The position numbers and the translations under genes are program-made. This document shows, piece by piece, positions 8,711-16,593 of a DNA stretch of 29,236 nucleotides (positions are counted from its first letter, which is position 1; every line of letters begins with the position of its first letter). Under the pieces are notes generated by a model that worked only from the letters and a program-made list of their open reading frames with translations, did not search any database and was not told where the DNA came from. This DNA is from Deltaproteobacteria bacterium (lineage in GTDB: Bacteria; Myxococcota_A; UBA796; UBA2385), in assembly GCA_947462115.1 (NCBI GenBank), contig CANHON010000005.1:1-29236 (forward strand), in the 5' to 3' direction.

Positions 8711-8879
8711 CGAAGCTCCAACGGCAGGCAAAGGACAGGGCGCGGGGACCGCGGGGCGCACGCGGTGGGCGCCGCTCATCCTACCGGGGGCCAGCCCGAC
8801 TGGCGACGCGGCCGACCGAGGACCTGGGCCCGCGGGGACGGGCGCCCGCGCGGGGCGAGCGACCGACGGCTTGGGCACA

Positions 8880-8885
8880 TATACT
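8880..8885 (+). promoter_or_regulatory. Possible -10 element for the secreted TULIP-like gene
   Basis: TATACT lies 41 bp before the ATG at 8927, in the only AT-rich patch of the 216-bp gap between two divergent genes. It is close to the sigma-70 -10 consensus. No convincing TTGACA-like -35 lies 16-18 bp upstream. I see nothing else distinctive in this gap. Confidence 0.3.
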
Positions 8886-8926
8886 GACCGGCGAGCCCGA
8901 CCGGCCCGCCCCGAGGAGCCCCGTTG

Positions 8927-10699
8927 ATGACGCGCCAAGCCTGCACCCGCATCGCCCAGAGTGGCCTGCTCATCAGCATCCTGGCGCTCCACGCCGCCGA
9001 GGCCCAAGCGGCCGCCCCCGGCGACCCGGTGCCCGAGGCGCTGGCCGTCCACTTGAGCCGCGGCGGCCTCGACCACATCGGCGACGCCCTTCAGGCGGTG
9101 ATCCCGCCCACCATCGAGGTCCTCGCGAGCAGCGGGAGCCTGGAGTGCGCGGCCGGCGACGCCCGCCCCCTGAGCTGGTCGCTGGAGCCGCTCGACTTCC
9201 AGATCAGCGTGGACGACGTCGTCATCGACCCGAGCACCGGCGAGCTGCTCGTCACCCTCTACGCCACCCTCAACACGAGCACGAGCACGCTGAGCACCTC
9301 GGGCGACTGCAGCGTGCTGACCGACCTCTCCGACACCTGCACCGTCGATCTGCCCACCACCGCGCTGGAGATCAACTTCGGGCTCGCGATCACCGAGTCT
9401 GCCGGTCGGTTCCGGGCGACGGCCCGCCCGGCCTCGCTGAGCATCTCGCCGGTCGGCAACCCGCTGTCGGACTGCACCCTGGCCAGCGCCATCGGCACGA
9501 TGCTCGGCCAGGATCCGCTCATCATCAGTGATCTGCTCGCCGAGGCCATCGAGCCCAGCCTGGATGCGCTCGGCCCGAGCCTGGAGACGGGGGTGGAGGA
9601 CACCCTCAACAGCCTCCAGATCAGCACCAGCATCACCCTGCTGGACGCCGAGCTCGGCCTGGAGATCAGCCCGACCCTGCTCGAGCTCAGCGAGCGGGGC
9701 CTCGTGCTCGGCCTCGGCGCCACCGTCACGCCCGACGCGCTGAGCGACTGCGTGGACAGCAGCGGCGGCTCGAGCCTCAGCGGCGGCGGCTGGCCGGAGC
9801 TCAGCGAGACCGCCGGCGACACCACCCTCCCCTACGACGCCGGCCTGCTGCTCGGCGCCGACTTCCTCGACCACACCCTCTACACCGCCTGGGCCACCGG
9901 CGTGCTCTGCCTCGACGCCGGCTCTTTGCTCGGCGCCATCGCCGCCGACGGCCTCACCACCGACTTCATCGGCGGCCTCATCGGCGACGACTTCGAGGCC
10001 CTGTTCCCCCCGGGCGGGCAGGCCTGGCTCAACATCCAGGCCACCGAGCCGCCCACCGCCCGGTTCACCGCCGACAACCCGCCGCTGCACGTTGATCTCA
10101 AGGGCATGGAGGTGGAGCTGTTCGCGGTGCTCGACCACCGCAAGGTCCGGGTCTTCCAGAGCGCGGGCGAGGCCGACATCGGGCTCGATCTCCGGGTCGA
10201 GGAGGGCACCCTCACCACCGCCCTGGTGCTGCAAGACCCGGCGATCAACCTCGAGGAGACCTACACCGAGCTGCTGGGCCCGGGCTACAGCGAGGGCCTC
10301 GAGGCGCTGTTCGGCACCTTCCTCGGCGGCGTGATCCCCGCCGACATGCTGCCCACCATCGCCCTGCCCCTGCCCCTCGGCCTCGCCGTGGAGTCGCTGA
10401 GCTTCGTGCCCCAGGCCGAGGGCCGCTGGCAAGGCGCCCACGCCCGCCTGGACCTCAGCGGGGTGGAGCCGGCCGAGCTCGCCGGCTGCTCGCTCGACGG
10501 TTTTGGCTGCGACGGCGGCTCCGTGGGGGTGGAGCTCGACGTGAACGCCCTGCTCGGCTGCGACAGCGCCGCGACCGGCTGCGAGGACACTGCCTGCGCC
10601 ACCGCCACCCCGGGCACGCGCCAACGGGCGGCCCGCGGGCGGGTGGCCTTGATCGGCCTGCTGGGGCTCGGCCTGCTGCTGCGCCGCCGCCGGGCCTGA
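8927..10699 (+). CDS. Secreted TULIP/BPI-like protein with MYXO-CTERM-like tail
   Basis: A 590-residue exported protein. It has a Sec signal peptide (TRQACTRIAQSGLLISILAL, then AAEAQA as the probable cleavage region). The body contains alternating amphipathic strands and Leu-rich helices, GADFLDHTLYTAWATGVLCLD near residue 311, and several Cys pairs. The FLDHTLYTAWATGVL helix aligns by eye with LDFFNQALMAFWGGGLL of the divergent lipoprotein and with the BPI-type FLN-x-x-L-x-x-LW pattern. The C-terminus has Cys552 and Cys557, then a hydrophobic stretch (ALIGLLGLGLLL) and RRRRA, the architecture of MYXO-CTERM surface-sorting tails. GGAG at 8915-8918 is 8 nt from the ATG at 8927 and exactly 5 nt from an in-frame TTG at 8924, so the true start may be one codon earlier. 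Lipid binding is inferred, not shown. Confidence 0.8.
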   Translation: MTRQACTRIAQSGLLISILALHAAEAQAAAPGDPVPEALAVHLSRGGLDHIGDALQAVIPPTIEVLASSGSLECAAGDARPLSWSLEPLDFQISVDDVVIDPSTGELLVTLYATLNTSTSTLSTSGDCSVLTDLSDTCTVDLPTTALEINFGLAITESAGRFRATARPASLSISPVGNPLSDCTLASAIGTMLGQDPLIISDLLAEAIEPSLDALGPSLETGVEDTLNSLQISTSITLLDAELGLEISPTLLELSERGLVLGLGATVTPDALSDCVDSSGGSSLSGGGWPELSETAGDTTLPYDAGLLLGADFLDHTLYTAWATGVLCLDAGSLLGAIAADGLTTDFIGGLIGDDFEALFPPGGQAWLNIQATEPPTARFTADNPPLHVDLKGMEVELFAVLDHRKVRVFQSAGEADIGLDLRVEEGTLTTALVLQDPAINLEETYTELLGPGYSEGLEALFGTFLGGVIPADMLPTIALPLPLGLAVESLSFVPQAEGRWQGAHARLDLSGVEPAELAGCSLDGFGCDGGSVGVELDVNALLGCDSAATGCEDTACATATPGTRQRAARGRVALIGLLGLGLLLRRRRA

Positions 10700-10716
10700 T
10701 CCGAGACTCCTGAGCC

Positions 10717-11838
10717 TTAGGCCGCCGAGCGGAGCTGCCGGGCCAGGCCCGCGAGCACCTGGGCGATCAAGGCGGGGGGCAGGTCCTCTTGGGAGGCGCC
10801 GATCTCCCGGCAGGCCTCGGGCATGCCGTTGACCACGCAGGTGTCGCCCCGCTGGGTGATCGTGCGCCCGCCCGACTGCCGGACGGCGGCGAGGCCCCGG
10901 GCGCCGTCGCGGCCCATGCCGGTGAGCACCACGCCCACCGCGGCCTCGCCGAACTGCCGCGCGGCGCTGCTGAGCAGCTTGTCGGCCGAGGGCACCATGT
11001 CGCCGTCGGCCACGGCGAGCAGCTTCACCTGGTCGCCTTCGATGACCATGTGGGCGTCGCCCGGCGCGACGTAGACCCGGCCCGCCACCAGCGGCATGGT
11101 GTCTTTGACGAGCACCACGTCATGTCCAGTGCCGCGGAGCCAGCCGGCGAGGCCCGCGTCAAAGCCCGCGAGGATGTGCTGGGCGATGACCACCGGCATC
11201 GGGAAGGGCGCCGGCATCGAGGCGAGCAGCTCGCGGAGCACCGGCGGTCCACCGGTGCTGCTGCCGATGGCGAGCACCCGGGGGCTGTGGCCGGCGCCGC
11301 GGGGGCCAGGGTGCGGGCTCGGCGCCGCGGCGGCGGGCCGGGGGGCCGGCGGGACGACGGCCGAGGGCAGCAGCGGGCTGAGCCGGGCGGCGTAGGGCTC
11401 GCGCGCCGGGCTCTGCGCGGAGTCCCCCGCTCGCTTGCGGCGGACCACCCGGGCCCGGGCCATCGTGCGGATCACGCTCATCAAGCGGGTGCGGAAGGCG
11501 GCCATCGAGTTCTGCCGGGGCTTCCCGAGCACCTCCACCGCGCCCACCTCAAAGCAGCGGGCGGCGTGGACCCGCTCCTCGTCGCTGATGAGCGAGCTGA
11601 GCACCACGATGGGGCAGGCGGCCGCGCTGTGCATGATCTCGTCCACCGCGCCAAAGCCGTCGAGGCGGGGCATCTCGAGGTCCATCAAAATGATGTCGGG
11701 GCGGAGCTGCTCCGCCATCTCCACGGCCTGCCGACCGTCTTCGGCGGCCCAGATGGCGGTGAACATGGGCTCGGCGGCCAAAATCCGGCCGAGCATCATC
11801 CGGAACGGGCCGGAGTCGTCGGCGATGAGGATGTTCAT
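10717..11838 (-). CDS. cheB: CheB chemoreceptor methylesterase/deamidase with receiver domain
   Basis: A 373-residue two-domain CheB that removes methyl groups from receptor glutamates when its receiver is phosphorylated by CheA. Residues 1-125 form a REC domain with paired acidic residues (ADD, 6-8) and the phosphoacceptor Asp53 in LMDLEMP. A Pro/Ala-rich linker (about 137-185) leads to the methylesterase domain. The catalytic triad is visible as Ser194 (GSSTGG), His221 (IAQH) and Asp311 (TGMGRDG). The ATG has GGAG five bases upstream. It follows cheA by 91 bp on the same strand and is the last gene of the chemosensory cluster, in the position of wspF in Wsp systems. Frz-type FrzG lacks the receiver that is present here. 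The stop lies 17 bp from the convergent TULIP-like gene. Confidence 0.95.
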   Translation of the reverse strand: MNILIADDSGPFRMMLGRILAAEPMFTAIWAAEDGRQAVEMAEQLRPDIILMDLEMPRLDGFGAVDEIMHSAAACPIVVLSSLISDEERVHAARCFEVGAVEVLGKPRQNSMAAFRTRLMSVIRTMARARVVRRKRAGDSAQSPAREPYAARLSPLLPSAVVPPAPRPAAAAPSPHPGPRGAGHSPRVLAIGSSTGGPPVLRELLASMPAPFPMPVVIAQHILAGFDAGLAGWLRGTGHDVVLVKDTMPLVAGRVYVAPGDAHMVIEGDQVKLLAVADGDMVPSADKLLSSAARQFGEAAVGVVLTGMGRDGARGLAAVRQSGGRTITQRGDTCVVNGMPEACREIGASQEDLPPALIAQVLAGLARQLRSAA

Positions 11839-11929
11839 GGGCGCTCCAAGGGGCGGCAGGGGCGGCGGCTCGACCGGAGGAACGGCCGCGCGGGGGAGGA
11901 GCATGAGGCCGCGCAGGCCGGCGCGGGGC

Positions 11930-14347
11930 TCACTGGGCGGCCCCGAGCAGCTCGGTGATCGCCCGCAGGAAGGTCTGCTGGTTGAAGTCACGCTTGACGA
12001 GATAGCTGTCCACGCCAGCGTTCATGACGTTCTTCTTGGTGGTGTCGTCGTCCATGGTCGTGACCATGAGCACCGGCACGGTGCTAAAGCCGTGGCCGCG
12101 CAGGGCGCTGCAGAACTCCAAGCCGTTCATGTTCGGCATGTTGAAGTCGGTCACGACGAGGTCGAAGGTCTTGCCGGAGCGCAGGGCGTCCATGCCCCGG
12201 AGCCCGTCCTCGGCCATGGTCACCTCGTAGCCAGCGCCCTCGAGGATGCCGCGCTCCAGGGTGCGCATGGTCACAGAGTCGTCCACGATCAAGATCTTGC
12301 GGGCGCTCGACGCCTGGAGGTGCTGGTCTTCGGCGGCCTCCGAGGCGCGGCTGCGGGCGGTGACCGAGCCTTGGGTGACCTGCACGAACATGTTGGGGAT
12401 GTCGAGCACCGGCAGGATCTCCGAGTCGGCGCCCACCGCCGCCCCCAAGATCAGCGGGTGGTCGGCGAAGGCCTGGGCCAGCGGCTTGATGAGCATCTCG
12501 ACCGCGCCGACGATCTCATCGACCTCCAGCACCATGCGCTTGCTGCCGTGGCGCAGCACCACCGCCGGCCGGCGCGCCTGACGCTCCACCTCGGCGTCGC
12601 CGCTCACCCCGAGGATGTCGGAGAGGCGCACCACCGCGAGCGGATCGCCCTGCACGTGCACCACCGAGCGGCCCTCGACGGTGACCCGCTTGTCCTTCTC
12701 GACCCGCATCACCCGCTGCACGTTGAGGTAGGGCAGGCCCATGCGCGCCTTGCCCAACCGAACGACCATCCCTTGCGAGGTCGACGTGGTGATGGGCACT
12801 TCGAGGATGAAGGTGGCGCCCTGGCCCGGCCGGTTCTCCAGGGTGATGGTGCCGCCGATCGACCGGATCGTGTCGTTCACCACGTCCATGCCGATGCCGC
12901 GGCCGCTGATCTTGTCGGCCTGCTCCTGGGTGGAGAAGCCGGGCATGCAAATGACCTCCAGCAGGCCCGCCTCGTCGAGGGTGCGGCCCGGCTCGATGAG
13001 GCCCTTGGCGATGGCCTTGGCCGCCACGCGGGCCGGGTCCATGCCGCGCCCGTCGTCGCCCACGTGCAAGAACACCCGCTGGGCCTCAAAGCGCGCCTCC
13101 AAGCGCACCACCCCGCGCTCATCTTTGCCGAGCCGGCGCCGCTCTTCGGGGCTCTCAATGCCGTGCCCGATGCAATTGCGGACGAGGTGCACCAGGGGAT
13201 CGCGCAGGCGGGTGAGCACCGCCCGGTCGATCTCCGCCCCGCGGGCCTCGACCTCCAGGCGGGCCTTCTTGTCCACCTCGCGGGCGGCCGAGCGCACCGT
13301 GGCGGCGAAGCCCTGCAAGAAGGGGTCCAGCGGCATCAGCTTGAGCGCGCGAATGCCGTCCTCCAAGTTGATCAGCGCCGATCGCGACTCGGCGTTGACC
13401 GCGTGGGAGCGGCGGGCGAGCTGGTAGGTTGCCTTGTAGCTGTCCTTGAGTTGGTTCCCAAAGCCACGCAGGGTGCCCCGCAGCTCGGCCCGGCGGTGGC
13501 TCGGGAGGTGCCGGCCGAGGTCCTCGAGGGTGGCCTGGAGCAGCCGCCACGATGAGACGATTCCCGCCGACTGCTCGCGGAACTCCACCATGTCGGCGGT
13601 CAGGGCCTGCGACTGCAGGTTTCCGACCAGCACCTCCGAGAAGAAGCTCTGCAGCGTATCGACGCGCTCCGGCTTGATCCGCAGCATCTCATCGCTGCCG
13701 CCGCCGCGCTTCTGGCCCTCGGCGGCCCTGCCGGCGGGCTCCGCGGCCGACCGATCGGCCACCGGAGCGCTCACCGGCGCGGGCGCGCTGACCGGGGCCG
13801 GGGCGGTCACCGGGTTGGGTCGGCGCTCGGCCGGGCTCGGGGCGGCAGCGGGGGCCGGGCCGCGGCCAGCGGCGAGCTCACCGGCGAACAGGCTGGCGAA
13901 ATTGGCCTCGTCATCGGCCGGATCACCCCGCGGGGCCGGCACGGCGAAGACCTCGATCATGCCCTGCGGGGGCGGCGGCGGCGCCTCGGGCACGGCCTCG
14001 CCGGTGAGCAGGGCCTGCACCATGCCGGTGATGGCCTCGACGTCGGCGGCGAGCCCGTCGATGGCGGCGTCGTTGAACGGCGCCCGGCCCTCGGAGATGG
14101 CCTTGGCGCGGTCCTCGGTGGTGTGGGTGCGCTGCTCGATGCGCCGGGCCAGGGGGCCGTCCCCGAGGAAGCCCGCGGAGCCCTTCACGGTGTGAAGACC
14201 ACGCAGCAGGGCGTTCCAGAGGGGTGCCCTGGCGTCGGGCGGCGCGCTGAGCATGCTGTTGAGGGCGCTCTCGGCCGCGCGGAGCAGCTCGGCCGCCTCT
14301 TCGGCGAAGGCCTCGACGATCTCGCGATCTTCACTGGACTCGAACAT
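11930..14347 (-). CDS. cheA: Hybrid chemotaxis histidine kinase CheA-REC
   Basis: An 805-residue kinase combining CheA with a C-terminal receiver, as in WspE and FrzE. Domains are: HPt (1-115) with the phosphorylated His52 in LHTVKGSAGF; a Pro/Ala linker (about 120-218) in place of a clear P2 domain; a long dimerisation region (about 222-385); HATPase with G1 DDGRGMD (431-437) and G2 SGRGIGMD (481-488); a CheW-like domain (about 540-670); and REC (684-800) with Asp734 in VVTDFNMP. The N box reads HLVRNCIGHGIE, with Gly394 where CheA proteins normally have Asp in the DHG motif. The ATG at 14347 has GGAG five bases upstream. It probably receives the globin-coupled receptor's signal through the two CheW proteins and phosphorylates its own receiver and CheB. 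No separate cheY is in the window. Confidence 0.95.
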   Translation of the reverse strand: MFESSEDREIVEAFAEEAAELLRAAESALNSMLSAPPDARAPLWNALLRGLHTVKGSAGFLGDGPLARRIEQRTHTTEDRAKAISEGRAPFNDAAIDGLAADVEAITGMVQALLTGEAVPEAPPPPPQGMIEVFAVPAPRGDPADDEANFASLFAGELAAGRGPAPAAAPSPAERRPNPVTAPAPVSAPAPVSAPVADRSAAEPAGRAAEGQKRGGGSDEMLRIKPERVDTLQSFFSEVLVGNLQSQALTADMVEFREQSAGIVSSWRLLQATLEDLGRHLPSHRRAELRGTLRGFGNQLKDSYKATYQLARRSHAVNAESRSALINLEDGIRALKLMPLDPFLQGFAATVRSAAREVDKKARLEVEARGAEIDRAVLTRLRDPLVHLVRNCIGHGIESPEERRRLGKDERGVVRLEARFEAQRVFLHVGDDGRGMDPARVAAKAIAKGLIEPGRTLDEAGLLEVICMPGFSTQEQADKISGRGIGMDVVNDTIRSIGGTITLENRPGQGATFILEVPITTSTSQGMVVRLGKARMGLPYLNVQRVMRVEKDKRVTVEGRSVVHVQGDPLAVVRLSDILGVSGDAEVERQARRPAVVLRHGSKRMVLEVDEIVGAVEMLIKPLAQAFADHPLILGAAVGADSEILPVLDIPNMFVQVTQGSVTARSRASEAAEDQHLQASSARKILIVDDSVTMRTLERGILEGAGYEVTMAEDGLRGMDALRSGKTFDLVVTDFNMPNMNGLEFCSALRGHGFSTVPVLMVTTMDDDTTKKNVMNAGVDSYLVKRDFNQQTFLRAITELLGAAQ

Positions 14348-14420
14348 CGGAGCTCCGGTTGCGGCTTCCCGCCGCGCTGCTCCTCCATCGGCCCCGCGCG
14401 GCCGGGGCTGAGCCCGATCG

Positions 14421-14460
14421 TCGCGCCGCGTCGCTCAGCGTCGCTCAGCGTCGCTCGGCC
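14421..14460. repeat. Four 10-bp tandem units upstream of cheA
   Basis: Four consecutive 10-bp units start at 14421, 14431, 14441 and 14451. The middle two are identical (TCGCTCAGCG); the outer two keep the TCGC start and differ at a few bases. They lie 74-113 bp before the cheA start, in the only non-coding gap inside the chemosensory cluster. The 10-bp period matches one helical turn, so they could be stacked sites for a regulator. That is inference, and simple slippage is the alternative. Confidence 0.6.
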
Positions 14461-14490
14461 TGAGAACAACGTAGGTCACAATGTTCAGGG

Positions 14491-14524
14491 CAAAAAACAA
14501 CAAGGCCCCCGACGGGGCGGGGGC
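14491..14524 (-). terminator. Rho-independent terminator after the receptor gene
   Basis: Read on the minus strand, a perfect 7-bp stem (GCCCCCG with CGGGGGC, 14524-14518 and 14511-14505) closes a 6-nt loop. It is followed by a T-rich tail that includes six consecutive T residues (14497-14492). It lies 18 bp past the receptor stop and before cheA. This implies that cheW-cheR-cheW-receptor is one transcription unit and that cheA-cheB has at least partly separate transcription. Confidence 0.85.
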
Positions 14525-14542
14525 AGCGGGGCGCGCTGGGGC

Positions 14543-15931
14543 TCAGCGGGCGGCCATGGCCTGCGGGACCTCGAGATCAGCGACCTGGGCGGCCATCCCC
14601 TGGGCGAGCTTGGACAGCTCCGCCACCACCACCCGCACCTGCTCCATGCCCTGCGCCGTCGAGCGCACCGCGCCGTCGATGTTGACCATGGCGTCGGCCA
14701 CCTGGGAGACGCCGGTGCCCTGCTGGCGGCTGGCGTTGGCGATGAGCCGGCTCGCGTCCACCGACTGGGCGATGACCCCGCCGAGCTCGCCCATGATCTG
14801 ACCGCTGCGGGCCGCGAGGCGCTGGCCGTCGTCCACCTTGGCGATGCCGTCCTCGGTCGCCACCACCGCGGCGCCGGTGGCCTCGCGGATGTCCGACAGC
14901 AGCTGCCGCACCTGCCGGGTGGCCTGCTTGCTCTGCTCGGCGAGGTCCCGCATCTCGTTGGCGACCACCGAGAAGGACTTGCCGAACTCGCCGGCGCGGG
15001 CCGCCTCGATGCTGGCGTTGAGGGCCAACAGCTTGCTCTGCTCGGCGATCTCGTTGACCGTGGAGATGATGTTCCCGATCTGTTGGGTGTGATCGGACAG
15101 GGCCAAGATCTTCTCTTGGATCACCTGCACCCGGTCGCGGATGGCCTGCATGCCCTGAACGCTGGCCTCGACCACCTCGGCGCCCTGGGAGGTCGCCTCC
15201 ATCGAGCGCTCGGCGGCCTGCAGCAGGCCTTGGCTCTGCTCCAGGGCCTGAGACGAGGTCTGGCGCAGCTCGGAGAGGGTGCTCGTCACCTCGGCGATGG
15301 CGCTGGCTTGGGAGTGGCTGGCCTCGCTCTGCACGTCGATGGCGCCGCTGAGGTTGCTGGTGCCGCGCTGCAGATCGCGGCTGCCGGCGCCGATCGAGCG
15401 CCCGAGCTTGGCGACCAGGGCCTCGGAGGCGGCCGACGAGGCGACGGAGTAGCGCTGCATGACCACGCCCATGTCGAACAGCATGCAGCGGGACAGGGCC
15501 GCGCCCACCGAACCGGCGAGGCGCTGATCCTCGGGGAAGGCGGCCGAGGCAAGGCCGAGCAGCTCCGCGCACAGGGTCGCGCAGGCGCCGATGTAGTGCT
15601 GCGGCGCGAGCCCCACCCGCACATGGGCGTCCCCGACCCGCTGGGCGAGCGCGTAGTGGGCGAGGTCCATCTGGCCGCTGAGCAAGGAGCGCAGGTAGCC
15701 CTCCCAGGCCCCCACCAGCCGCGCCCGCTGCTCGGCGGTGTGGAAGTATCCGCCCAACAACGGGTGGCTTTGGATGTGGGCCGAGAGCCGCTGCGCGAGC
15801 CCAGCCACCTCTCCGGCGGCCCGCTGCCCAAAGAGGGCGACCTGCGCGACAACAGCGTCATCTACGCCATAGAGCTGCAGGAGCTCAGCGCGCTCCGCGG
15901 CGGCGCCAGCGTCAAAAGAGGGTGCAGACAC
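14543..15931 (-). CDS. Soluble globin-coupled methyl-accepting chemotaxis protein (HemAT-like)
   Basis: A 462-residue cytoplasmic receptor. The N-terminal part (about 15-165) matches the sensor globin of HemAT-type proteins: WEGYLRSLLSGQMDLAHYA, then RVGDAHVRVGLAPQHYIGA with His103 as the predicted proximal haem ligand. The expected distal Tyr of HemAT is not obvious. The rest is a methyl-accepting signalling coiled coil with the hairpin tip near 290-330 (EQSKLLALNASIEAARAGE, then GKSFSVVANEMRDLAEQS). There is no membrane segment. Start choice: GTG at 15931 has GGAG exactly 5 nt upstream; an ATG at 15967 has no ribosome site. It probably reports oxygen or another haem ligand to the neighbouring CheW/CheA proteins. 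It lies 95 bp downstream of the second cheW and ends at a terminator. Confidence 0.92.
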   Translation of the reverse strand: MSAPSFDAGAAAERAELLQLYGVDDAVVAQVALFGQRAAGEVAGLAQRLSAHIQSHPLLGGYFHTAEQRARLVGAWEGYLRSLLSGQMDLAHYALAQRVGDAHVRVGLAPQHYIGACATLCAELLGLASAAFPEDQRLAGSVGAALSRCMLFDMGVVMQRYSVASSAASEALVAKLGRSIGAGSRDLQRGTSNLSGAIDVQSEASHSQASAIAEVTSTLSELRQTSSQALEQSQGLLQAAERSMEATSQGAEVVEASVQGMQAIRDRVQVIQEKILALSDHTQQIGNIISTVNEIAEQSKLLALNASIEAARAGEFGKSFSVVANEMRDLAEQSKQATRQVRQLLSDIREATGAAVVATEDGIAKVDDGQRLAARSGQIMGELGGVIAQSVDASRLIANASRQQGTGVSQVADAMVNIDGAVRSTAQGMEQVRVVVAELSKLAQGMAAQVADLEVPQAMAAR

Positions 15932-16026
15932 GGGGGCTCCAATGCGGCGCAGGTGGGCCGCGGTCATCCAACGGAGGCGCCTTCGGACCCCGAGGGCCGA
16001 CCTTGAGCCGGCCGAGGGTGAGGCGC

Positions 16027-16593
16027 TCAGAGGCCCTTGAAGAAGGCCGGCGTGGAGAACAGGGCCTCGGTGCGGAGCAGCAGGGTGCCCTTGTCGACCA
16101 CCCCCTGCACGCAGACCGCGCGCTCCCCGAGCGTGATGGGGGAGGGACGCACGCTGGCCTGACTGACCTCGCGCACGTCAATCACGTCCTTGGCCATCAG
16201 CCCGAGGCGCTGCTTGTCCCGCTCGACGATGAGCACCCAATTCGGCGCGTGCTCGTTTGCCACGCCCATGTAGCAGGCCAGATCGTGCAGGCTCAGCACC
16301 TCTCCCCGGTAGTAGAAGATGCCGGGCACGGTGGAGCGGGCGCCAGGGATGGGGCAAAAGCCCCGCAGCACGCGCACCTCCCGCAGATCGTCCAGCGGGA
16401 TGGCGTAGTCGGAGCTACCGTGGGAGAAGAACAGCAGGCGCACCAGATCGCCGTCTTCATCGAGATCTTCACGGCGGGCATAGCGCGTGGCCCGCTGCTG
16501 CAAGATCTTGAGGCGGTTCGCCAGCGCGGCCTCCGCCTCCTCGGCCTCGCTCAGGGCTGGGCGCTCATCCGATGGCGAAGAGGTCTGAAGCAT
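16027..16593 (-). CDS. cheW: CheW-like coupling protein with N-terminal extension
   Basis: A 188-residue CheW-domain protein. About 50 residues of charged helix (ANRLKILQQRATRYARRED) precede the CheW fold, recognisable by SSDYAIPLDDLREVRV, VPGIFYYRGEVLSLHDLACYMG, NWVLIVERDKQRLGLMAKDV and a C-terminal VVDKGTLLL strand. The N-terminal extension and the place after cheR are as in WspD. It should link the receptor to CheA. The ATG at 16593 is inside the end of cheR (29-bp overlap on the same strand), with GAGGGA just upstream, so expression is probably coupled to cheR. Confidence 0.92.
   Translation of the reverse strand: MLQTSSPSDERPALSEAEEAEAALANRLKILQQRATRYARREDLDEDGDLVRLLFFSHGSSDYAIPLDDLREVRVLRGFCPIPGARSTVPGIFYYRGEVLSLHDLACYMGVANEHAPNWVLIVERDKQRLGLMAKDVIDVREVSQASVRPSPITLGERAVCVQGVVDKGTLLLRTEALFSTPAFFKGL

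Noticed and set aside
10700..10716. Possible shared terminator between the convergent TULIP-like and cheB genes
   Set aside because: Only 17 bp with no inverted repeat and no T-run.
11884..11913. GGCCGCGC repeated twice between cheA and cheB as a terminator or operator
   Set aside because: It is a direct repeat of a low-complexity GC word without a stable, T-tailed hairpin.
11435..13555. Plus-strand open frames opposite cheA and cheB
   Set aside because: They have no recognisable domain and lie wholly over a well-supported hybrid CheA and the 5' part of cheB.
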